Shown in pieces: positions 13,501-25,500 of a stretch of 64,000 nucleotides of DNA (positions are counted from its first letter, which is position 1; each line of letters starts with the position of its first letter). The stretch is taken from assembly GCA_964035545.1 (NCBI GenBank), contig OZ037773.1:4757251-4821250 (forward strand). Reading direction: 5' to 3'. This DNA comes from Bugula neritina. Its lineage: Eukaryota > Bryozoa > Gymnolaemata > Cheilostomatida > Bugulidae. The notes beneath the pieces are model-generated. The model saw only the letters and a program-made list of their open reading frames with translations. It was not told the DNA's origin and did not search any database. The translations under genes and the position numbers were made by a program.

Positions 13501-16500
13501 TTCTATTTTTACCACTGCGTAATACTATATAAATCTGTCACATGAAATGAATATCCAAATGAAATTATAGTCTGAAGATAAAAACAAATTTTCTGCTTTT
13601 ATATGTTATGCTCTTGATAGTATTTGCTCATCTATAAACTAGTTGCCCTAATGTACGAGTTATGCAATGACTATTTAGTCAATAAGTTGAGTTGGTTTTT
13701 TAAATAATATAATTTATCTTCCAGTGACATAGGATTTTATTTTGAGTTAACATTATGTTCATATTCAGTGGAGTGGCATGCCTGATTATCTAGAGTCTAA
13801 ACCCTTTCACTAACACAATTAGTTCAAAATGAATAGTTAGAAAGAGAGTGGGATTGGGTTGGATGCAAGGAAGTACGACTCAAGACAGTCTACAAGAGAC
13901 AGCTTTGTTCTAACATTCCGGCAGCTAAATGCTTTCTCTTGGCTTCCTGGTGGCTATACATCTTTGGTTGACACTTCTGTTTAATGTATTTGGGGAAATT
14001 TGTGGGGTTTTAGAACCAAAAAGCAAACTTCTTTGACTGAAAAGTTGAAAGCTGTCATCTTAGTGCAGGATTGTGGTGATTATGTTGCTGTTTTTATGAC
14101 CCCATTCAAGTACTAGCAACTTTTAGTACTGCTAGAAATCTCAGTTGGGAGCAGTAGTGAAGAAATTGAGATAACCTAAGTTCTTTAATTTTATTATTAA
14201 ATTTTGATTTGGGGCGCGGTTTGAAATTTTTGCAAGAACATAACTTCTTATGCCACATTTCTAATCTAGAACACAGGCTTTTCTCAATTTCTCCGTTACT
14301 GCACCTACCTTAGAAATCCCCTCTGTGTACGGGGAATATGATAAACTACATTCTATTCTGGAACTTTCGTAGCTCTAGTCCTACCTGTACTCGGCAATTT
14401 GTGTTTACTCCTTTCTGTAGTATTTAGACAATGTTAGCTTTGTTGGTAATCTGAAAGATATGTCCAGCAGTTGTTTGGCTAAATCAATGTTATCTTTGCA
14501 TTATCTGGGATTATGGAATAATCATTATACTCACTGAGGATTACCAACTGTTCAGTAGTGGATATTGTACTCTAGTGTGAATACACACTGCAAGGTGTAT
14601 TATTGTACTGGATATAATAGCCTATACTTCATAGCACCCACTTGCTACTAGCTAATGCTATAATATAGTCCTTATATGTGAATAAAATGTCATAAATATG
14701 CAAGATTTTAGTCTCAAACTAAATTCAAAAGTTACCAATTATCTTGGCTCAAGATTATTATGTGTTAATATGTTGGAAGATGGAATTTACATACTAGTAT
14801 TAGACGTTGATGGCATTGTTTATTCTCTCTGTTTCAGTAGTGGTTTCAACTAGTAAATACTTTTTTGGGAAAAATCTGTACTGTCTAATGGGTTGTATTT
14901 TAAAATATGCTGGAAATGCATAACTTCACCTATTAATTGATTTAATATATCCTATGCATATTATTATTATTCCTATTATAATATTTATACTATTTAATCA
15001 ACTAGGTGGTGATGGCAATTGTTGGTAATTGTATTTTAATATTATTCCACTGTACTGCAGCACCTAGCTTAATAGGATTTCCCTATTGCCAAATTTGCTC
15101 AGCAAATAAATCCTCCCAATAGAAAAGCTTCCACTGTTTACAGTACCTCAGGCTGTATGTAGTCTATGTCAACATAAGTGCAACTTTCAGTCTCAAAGGT
15201 GAATGTCATTACAACCGTTAGGTTTTATTGTAGCTGGTTACAAGGCAGCGCATCTCGACTCCAAGCAGCATGCAAGGCTGAAACACTCCCGAAGAAACAA
15301 TCTATCGGCTGAAACAGCTAAAGAAGCCGAGAGTTTTGAGGCCGAGTCCAGGCGCTCAAGGCAGCAAGCTGTGTCAAGGTCAAACAGCAGATCTCAGTCT
15401 AGTTCCAGGTCAAGTTCACAGGCTAAGATGTATTCGGTAAGTTGGGACTTGAGTTGGTAGATTTAGGTGTAGCGTTCACTTCTTTTGTTGTGTCAACTAG
15501 TCAGTCTAGTTAAGTTTTGAGTGAGTAAGTGTCAGCGGTTCATAATAGTGTGGCTGCCTTTAATTTCACTCTTAGTTCCCTAATATAATTGCTGCCAATT
15601 GAAAATGTATAGTGAGTTAAGCCTTTGAAGATGAATAGATGAATGGCTTCACAGGCAGCTTTCAATTCCTCAGTAGTGGGCAGCTTTCTCTTACAACCAG
15701 TTATAATTTACTTTCTTCAGAATTCTAACGTTGAATAAACTTGAAAATCATGCCACCTGCCCATGACTATTTTACAGTTTATCGTTTAGTTTGGCAGCAG
15801 CAGGGGCACAGGTCAACTCTGGAATGCTGCCTTCAATAGCAGCATTTAGAATTCAGATCATAGTTCAGATACAGCACCTCAGGTTCTAGTTTCTGCGATG
15901 ATCAGGCGAAGTTCAACATCTTGTTTACCGCACATTTTTTGTTCTCTTTCTAAACACGTTACTTGCTTTTCGATTTTCTTGTTTTGAGATGTTTCCACTT
16001 TGCTGCAGCACTGCTAGTTTTGTTTTGTTCAACGGTAGTAGTTTGTTGAAGCTTTAGTGGAGATGTTTTGACTGAAGTTGGGCAGAGCTAGAAGGAAGTT
16101 CAGCTTTTTGTGTAACATGACTCATTCTCAGTAACTGTAATGTTACGTAATAAGTGGTACGTTTTGATGGTAAACTTGGCAAGTGGTTTATCTGGAATGA
16201 GCAGGAAAAGTTGATTTGCAGTTGATTTCTTAGAAAAGTGAAGTTTAGTACAGTAATGGGGATTTTAGATCCTGTGATCTAGATGAAAAGTGTAGCAAAA
16301 GAAGTTACGAACTCACGAAAATTTCAGCCCACCCCCCAAATAGAAATGTATAGAGAAAATTAAAGATATTAAGCCAGTAAGATTTCTCAGTGACCGCACC
16401 TAAATGGCAAAACACCAGTTAAATTCAAAGATGACAAAGCAATTTAAACAACCATTGTATTGTCATCTTTTCAATAAAAGTTTTCTGTACATGTTATGTA

Positions 16501-19500
16501 AAACTAATTGTTACTGGCTCCTTCTGGTGCTGCAATCATCTAATCAGATTGTTGAGATGAAGCAGTGACTTGGGCTAGTGACCACCTGTCCACCTTCATA
16601 GTTGAATATTCTGGTAATTAGCAGAGTTAAATGACTCTTGTGTATAGTGTCTACTCCTTCACTGTATAGTGTCTACACCTCCACTGTATAGTATCTACAC
16701 CTTCACTGTATAGTATCTGCACCTTCATTGTATAGTATCTACTCCTTCACTGTATAGTATCTACTCCTTCACTGTATAGTATCTACACCCTCACTGTGTA
16801 GTGTCTACACCTTCACTGTATAGTATCTGCACCTTCATTGTATAGTATCTACTCCTTCACTGTATAGTATCTACTCCTTCACTGTATATTATCTCCACCT
16901 TCACTGTATAGTATCTCCACCTTCACTGTATAGTATCTACACCTTCACTGTATATTATCTACACCTTCACTGTATAGTATCTACTTCTTCACTGTATAGT
17001 GTCTACACTTTCACTGTATATTATCTACACCTCCACTGTATATTATCTACACCTCCACTGTATAGTATCTACATCTTCACTGTATAGTATATAATAATAC
17101 TTTTGTATATTGTATATAGTATAGTAATGGTGGACGTACTTTTTTGGAGTTTAGGTTTTACTTTGCAGTGATTACATCATTCTCGTTTTATGAGTCAGTA
17201 AAAAGATTAGAGGTTGTAAACTGCAACCCTGAGACAACCAGAGTAAGTTTCCACTCTGGTGGTGATAATCATACTCCATGTTGTCATCTCTCACCACTCT
17301 GACTCAGCCAGCTTGTGTGGTGTTACACGTTGCCATGGTGATGTTAGTTTTAGAAGGAAGTTATTTCCACAAAATCTGGGGCCAAATGAGACTGAACTAA
17401 AACTAATATTTCGAAAGGCTGTAGGTGAAAGGTCTGTTTTAAATTCCAGCTTTCATTATAGACCTTTTTCATCAAATGCTTGACTTGCTTTGAAGTTGCA
17501 TTACCTTACAAGCAGGGATTAATTCAACCCCATTTACAGTGCACAGTTACTCTCTGGGTTGCTGTTTTTGATATCAGATGAGAGAGTTTAGGAAGTCAAA
17601 AGGAAAGCGCAAGAATTAGCAAGGATTTCCAGATGGTTAGAGATAGGCTGCCATAGGATGGTTAACTATTCATTGTATAAACTATTAGACTATACAGTAT
17701 ATAAACTGTAGATCATTCATGCAGTGTATTGTATTTTTTGCTTTGGTGACAAGTTTGGAATTCTACCAAGAGATCTTTGCCAACTGCAAATGCTAGTTCT
17801 TGACTATTTATACTTCTCTACTGTGATGGCTGATAAATTGCTGTCCAGTTAGTAGAGCAAACGCATGGTATTCATATTTCAAATCGGGATGTTCAATGGG
17901 ATAAGTTTTTGCAGTTTCATTTGAAGCTCTGTGTATGCCAGACGCTCTGTGGTTTTATAAACTCACTTCTCACAAAAGTTGAAGATGATTGATTTATTCA
18001 TTGAAAGTTATTTTATTTTGTTGGATCATTATGAATTAGTTCAATATTTTACCTCACCTAGTCCATGCAAATATGTTGACTTTTATAAAAACGATGACTA
18101 TCTGGTAGTTGTGTCCCCTGCACATCAGCTTTAAAAGGGCAGACGACTCACAATTCAGTTTCTTTCACTTGCAGTTCACAATCTCTTGTTTCTATAATAT
18201 TGTCATGCTGACATCTGACACCAAGAGCTTTTCAGAAGACCTTTGAGTAGCGTTTTCTCGTCTATGCTACATAAACATGACAATGTATCTCTCTCATTAT
18301 TTGCCACATTGCCTTCCTGTAGCCTTCTTTCTGTTGTTCATTGACAAGTAGTTGGTGTAGAAATCTGCCAAAATATCTTTTTGAATAATTACTGAGCTTG
18401 ATTTTCGAATTAATCATGTTGAAGTGATCAAACAATCGTCAATAACCTATTTATATCAGATGCACATGTCACCAGGGTGCTGTAAATCATGCCAGTGCTT
18501 GTAGCATTAATATCTCCATTTACTGGTATAATAAGTGTCTAATTATTCTAATATCCAGTACTTTGTTCCCAAACTCTGTTAACTGGAAATATTGTTTCTA
18601 TTAGATTTAGGCTCATGTTCGCCTATCCATACATCTACAACTACTCTAGATGTATGGAGATGTATAGATATGTATAGAGATTAGACATATTGGTTTCATG
18701 TTGGGCCTTAGGTGCTGAGCAAGATGAAAAGGGGATTAGGACAATAAAACATGGCACACAGAAATGTTTTGTAAAGTTAGATGTTTTGATGTCTGTGGTG
18801 GGCGGTTTTATTAGCCATGGCTTACAGTTCAGCTTATGCTGTTAGATGGACTAGATTAGCATGTGCTAAACGTTCAGCTGGATTGAGTTGCTCATATTTA
18901 ACTACTTCTACTTAGCTGTCTCATCCCTAATGAGTCTCATCACTGTTAGCAGCTCTACTCTACTCACTGTCAATGGTGATCCTTTATTCAGTGTCAATTT
19001 GTTTTCCTCCTGAATAAAACTTTGACAAGAAAAAGCCTCAACAATTTATGTATATGTGTGTTTGAATTGCGCATACCTTACACTTTATTATTCAAATATT
19101 ATGTATATATATTGAAATTTATTTACCATGGTTTTCACTGGCAGGATGGAATGAAGGGGAGAGACCAGTCTGGTAGCGATGCCTCATTCGCTGACTTGCA
19201 GGAGATGAGGGAGAGATCAAAGATGTTGAGAGATCAAGTTTTGGGTGTCCAGAAGTCTGTACAGAGTAAAGTAAGTGCTAGAAAGCAATTCTCGGGTAGA
19301 GGGGGTGTGTGTGGGTGTCTCAATATAAATGACTAACTTGATAAGGGTTTTAGGCTACTGCTGGACTGCCAACTTTATATTGTGAAGAATTTGGCTTAAT
19401 TCTATTTTTGGTGCAAATAACAGATTTTGGAATTTTAATTCCCCGCAAGACAGGTGTTGCATGTAATCCCCATATGAGTTTATAGGACTAGAAGGTGTCA

Positions 19501-22500
19501 TTCTGTGTTAAGGTTTGTTAACCTACCATACCTGGTACGATATTGAAACAGAGATACATTCAACCTGCAAGGTGGGGAAGGGGGTGCAAATTTTTACCTT
19601 CACCCTCATTGCATTGACTGTTGTTATTGCTAATTTATCGAGCTAGGTGCAGTAATTACGGAATTGAGAAAAGCCTGTGTTCTAGATTAGAAATGTAGCA
19701 AAAGAAGTTATGTTCTTGTGAGAATTTCAACCTCAAACCAAAATTTAATAATAAAGTTAAAGAACTTAGGCTATCTCAATTTCTCCACTACTGCTCTTAA
19801 ATGATTTACCAACTGCTGTTACATTTTTGCACTGCCATGGTTATGTTGAGTGATTCCGGCTGTTTGAATTCTGGCTGTCAACTAATGAACTGTGGAAGTG
19901 CTACTCTCTAGTAGAACTGAAGACAGGAAATGTCATGGCCACAGCATACTTATAATTTATGAGGTTTTCATGCCAAGTTTTAACTCTTTCAAATTATCTG
20001 ACATAATCAGAGCAGCTGTATAAATGCTAGAAGGTTCTGTAGGTTTATATTTACAAAGGCTGAAGTATTCACTATATTTTGGAGTTATCTCACTTTTATC
20101 TGTTACTTTAAAGGATGAGCAGCTGAATAGACTGAGAAACTCGAGACTGTCTCCCGAGGAAAGCAGGAAAGAAGAAACTACATTAGCCAAGATCAACGAG
20201 AGGATCAGCGTGCAGGAGGCAAGGCTAAAGAAGTTAAAGGATGCAAAGACCAAGATCCAACAGCAGGTCATCATCAACAGCGCCATGAGTGAGTCCATTA
20301 TTCAGCTGTTTGAGAAGAGAGCTTATTGAGTCAATAGGTTACATGAGAAGGTTTTCTTGATAAGGTTGCCTCTCTTATTAGACTGTTCAGCCACGTCTTT
20401 CCATAAACCAGCTGTAGTAGTTAGATGCTTAGAGTATATTTGCTGCAATTGGTGACCTACACACAGCATATAACCCTCACAGTAGGTTTTTATTTTACGT
20501 TAATAGCTACTATGAGTATTGTGTTCCTTTTGTGGAGTTGCCTTCTTTTTCAGGGTACTGCGAATATACATGCATGCCTAATTTTGGATACGAAGTGTTT
20601 AGTTCATAACTACTATAAGCATTATTGCTTTATCTTTAGAGTTGCCTTCTCTTTAAAGAGTAATATATGTATAAATACTGTTGAATACTAAGTGTTTAGT
20701 TTATTAGAAATTGTCTTCTATTGTGATTTCCACTGTAGCCACGGAGCTGGAAGGCCTGAGGAATATTCTCACTAACAAACAGAAGGAGATGTACGACATT
20801 GACCAACTTGTGAATCAAATGAGAACTAAATTACAGCAGGTAACACAACTCCTAGTTTATCTCGTTCCATCTTGTAGAATTATTTTATGTCTAATACCAC
20901 TAGCACTCTGTTGTGTAGATGTCATTTTATAAATTGTAGCTTTATTTATTTTGTATAATATATGCAATATTTTTACCCGTCGATATAGGTGTTGTGTTAT
21001 TTTGGTCCTGCGCAGGTTTTTGCTCTTTTATTAGGACTGATAACATAATTTTTTGGTAGATATAATACTGTATAGCCACACTTCCGTTATATGCATTATT
21101 TTACAGGCTCAAATTGACCGAAACACTAAGAACACTATAATGACGCAATGTTCCAACAGAATAGTTGAGCTCCGCAATGAGATGCACGTGAGTTGATAAG
21201 AACAAGTTTTATACAGGACAGTCAATAAACATACAATTCTCCCTCTATATCTCACAGTTCCATTTCCCGCAGAGTCCCATAGGTCACAAGAAGGGCTTGG
21301 ACCCCAGTTTTGTGGCCTATGTATGTGTGTATAGTCGAATTTGACGGATCCATGAGTTAAATCTGGTATTCTACTATGTCATGAATTGAGGTTTTGGGAC
21401 CTACAGTTCAGTGAGATATATAGGGAGCACATCACGTGATATTTTACTAGAAAACAATATCATCTCGTGATGTCTACTCACCATCTTTAGTTTATCATGT
21501 GAAAATCAGTTATATGTTTGCAATTTACCTACCAGCCCAGCTTGATATTTTGGGAGTTATTCACTTTGGATATATTTTTCTAAATTACTCACACATACCC
21601 AATCTGCGGTGTTGCCTATGTTATATGCTAATATTTTAAAGTCTCGGAACAAAATGGCTGAAAAAGTGCAGGAGAAATTCTCATCTCAAAGAGAGGCTTT
21701 GCATTCCAAGAAGGAAGATATTTCAAAGATGGATTTGCAAATTGCCGAGTTGTGGAGAAAGTTGAGGCAGGCTAAAAGTAGGTCCCCCAATTCTATCCGG
21801 ATTTTGTCTTGGAACTTCTTCTATGAAACTTTTCAACTTGTATTTGCACAATGATTGGTTGGTTGTAGCCTCACAACAGCAGTCTAGTCAGAAACCTGCG
21901 GCAGCAGTGGCTGCTGTCGAACCGTTTGAGCATAAACCCTTAGAGGGACCCAAAGGGTCCGTTGGTCTACCTACAAAGCCTCAGGAGATAGATATCAAGT
22001 TGGTTGAGAGAAACGGGGGCAGTGGGCAGAGCTCTCCGTCTGTCAGTGGTGAGTCACTGATGGAACTTAGTATTTTGAACTTTGCATAAAATAACAGAGT
22101 TGTTAACTTTACCTTTCATTACCTCATGTTCTTTTACCAACTGTATTCATTACAAATATGATCTTGTTTCTATTAAATATTACGAGTAAGAATTTCATGG
22201 GTTGCCGCAAGAACTCGACTATAACCAATGTTCACCTCTGTTTGTTGAATATGAAAGTAACAGTAGAGTTGTCTGTCCACTGTAGCCGATGAAAGAGAGC
22301 CCTATGCTATACGCCCCCCACCTCCGGTCCCTATGGTGGACAAAATAAAGTCAATAGAAGACAAGCTTTCATCTCGAAAGTTGCCAACTCTTCAGAAAGG
22401 CAGCTCAAACGCTTCGCCCAATGGCAGTGATGACAACCTTCCCCGGAGGTACAGTTGGTGTCTCATACAATTGATCTTAAATGTAGTCTCTCTTCTGGTT

Positions 22501-25500
22501 ATTTAAATATGTCATTTAATTTCGGTTGAAATTACATTATAGGAATAATTTGTTCTTCCTGTACCACGCCGCAATATAACTTTTATTTCACTAATGGAGG
22601 AGATTGCAGTTGCATATTTAGTGACACTTTGTGGCCCAATTTCTTTTTTAATAAAATTTTGCCACATTTGTTGTCTGAATATGCTGTGTGCTGTATTTTA
22701 ATTCATTTTGAAGTTTTACAATATGTGGCGTCATTTGTTATTATTCTCTCTAACTCGGAGTAATTGTGATATATAGGCAAACAATTATAATTTAATGTTT
22801 TCATTTTCTGTATATCTTTAGCTGTTTGATGTGTCAATCGTTGAGTTTTTCAGTTGAATATAAGACAAACGTCTAGTGCTATTAGTTCTAGAAGACATGT
22901 TGACACATTCTGTTGACACGTTCTGTTGACACATTCTGTTGACACATTCTGTTGACACGTTCTGTTGACACGTTCTGTTGACACATTGCAGGTTCAGACC
23001 CGTCCAGTCCTCCGCCTACACTGAGCAGAGACCTCGGGCCGGCAGCCTCAACAGCTCGCCTGCTCAGTCTAATACCGGTGTTACTGCCAGGTTACACAGT
23101 CCTCGGGGTTCACCTCTGGCACATGGCTCCGTCGAGGAGATGAAACTGGAGAAAGGACCCGTTCATCAATACACCATTCCCTCCACAACCCCTTCACTCA
23201 CTCCCGAGTACTTGTCTTCTGTCAACAAATCAAAGAACTTTAATTCTATGCCAAAACCCTTTAGTGTGGCGTCTGCACTTCCGGAATCAGGAGTTAAGAC
23301 GTCTGCTGCTGTAGCTAAAACCGGTAGCGATACGTCTGTTAATGTAGCTAAGACTGGCAGTTATACGTCTGCTGCTGTAGCCATGACTAGTAGTGATACG
23401 TTTGTTACTGTAGCTAAGACTGGCAACGGTACGTCTGCTGATCTAGTCACGACTAGTAGTGATACGTTTATTACTGTAGCTAAGATTGGTAGTGAGACGC
23501 CAGTAGAGAGCGATTACAAACAGGATGTTGCTAGAGTGCGGGATCTGACCGTTCCTTACAACCGAGCATATCCTTCAGGCAGCGTGTCAGCGCAACGAGT
23601 TGGTTCTTCGGAAAGTGTAGCTAGCCAATCAAATTCCAGTTCACTTCTGCACAAGCCTCTGTCCAAACAGTCGTAAGTTTGTATTGTAGCGCCATCAACT
23701 ATTATTGCTGACATTTTTAACATTAGAGTTAGTATACAATGCAGCGAAAGTCTATGCTATACCTTGTTACTGCTCTGGCCATGTTAGCCACTTGTAATAT
23801 TTATTAAATTTCAAAACTTTAATTTAAATAAATTATTTCTTATTCTGTTAGCCACCTAGATTTATCAACTCTCCAAACAATAGTTTAAAAAAGGCTTCAT
23901 ATTCTGTTGTTTTTTCCAATAGAAGTGACCCAAGCACAAGGCCAAGCACTAGATATGCAACTAGAAGCCAAATATCTCACACCTACATACCCCAAATAGA
24001 TCAAGACAGACTCAACCAATACAGGTGCGTAGTTATCTTCTCTCTCTCTCTCTTTGCTTCGTGAGTGTGACCTAGTCTCAGCTTGGTATTAACGGAGTTC
24101 ATTTTCCTGTGTAACTTCGATTTATGTTCTATTTAGGTTGGATATGGAAAAAGCTGTGCGTGACGTTACTCGTGCTGACACTTCAAAGGTCGTAGATAAT
24201 TTCGAAAATAATAAAAAAAAATCTGTAGATATGGAGAAGCCTTCTGCATCTACTGATGAATCCGCTGCAGCATTTCAACCACCAATCAGCAGGAATTCGG
24301 CGGAAAACCTAACAAGAGACGCAATTGCCGCTCTGCCATCACTCACCGAAACTGCGACTTTGTCTGAAAGTCAGACGTCTTTCATGCTCGGTTCCGAGTC
24401 GACGCAATACGAGTACGTCTTACCCATTGGCTCCTCGACATCGGATATGTCGTCACAGAACTCTTCAGCCGATTCTTCTAATACGGAAATAGTTGTGCAG
24501 AAAGTGAGGGCTCCACTTTCCGCAATAATGCAATCTTCTTTCACAAAGACTCCATTTTCGACAGCGCCAGCTTTGCGCCCGACAGCACCCGCGGTGAGCA
24601 TGCCACCGTCGCTTCCACAGTCGAAGGCATCTCCTCTTCCTGTACATACTGTGAACCCAACGGCCAACTCCTCACATTCTCGCTCATCTCACACCTCCTT
24701 GGATACCGTGGCCACTCCTCCCCTACCCACCGCTGTATCCACTTCCACGCCAACTGCAGTATCCATTCCATCAACAGCCGCAACATCATTTATACAAAGG
24801 GATGTTTCTCTCATGGCTGCCAATCCATCAACCAAATCCTCGCTGCCTGTTCCGAACCCTCCCACTACTGACGTTAATGACTTATTGGGTTATAAAGATT
24901 TGACCAAACTCAACTCTGTAGTGTCTTCATTTTACAGTCAGAAAGAGAATGAATCGCTAAGAGTTCTGGAGGTGAGTGAACTTGTTTCTATAACATAGTT
25001 TAGGTTGGTGGAAGCTGGGTACTTCTCTAGTACCGCCAGCTCTGTTCTGGTAAAGTGTCTCTTATATTCTGTACACTTGAATTTAGAATGGTTAGCTTCA
25101 GTTGCTACTTATCTATGATGGGTTAATATTTCTGTGATTTTAGAATAGCGAGATTACTTCCCGATTTTCGCCTGATCCACCTTCATCCGAAGATGAGAAA
25201 CAGAATGATTTCGTTGTTGTTTACAATCCAGCAGAAACTGATGGGAGCCAGAGACACCTTAAGTCTATTATAAGGTATGTCACGTCACACCAGTAGAACA
25301 GTATGTCACGTCACACCAGTATAGCAGCAAGTCACATGATGTTAGTAGTCTAATATGTCTTATGATATCAGTGGTATAGTATGTCACATGACAGTAGATC
25401 TATTTTTGCATCTCAGGAACAACATTGTATTAACCACCCTAGTGCTGTGTACCCTGTGTTAATACTTTTTTCTGCGACATAGAAAGATAAAAATATTCTC

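Noticed and set aside
20425-20691. Plus-strand hydrophobic open frame between two ASPP coiled-coil exons.
   Set aside because: It lies wholly within the intron between well-supported exons 20114-20288 and 20739-20839, and shows no homology.
24371-24789. Antisense open frames opposite the large ASPP exon.
   Set aside because: They are shadows of the coding exon, with no splice support or family match.
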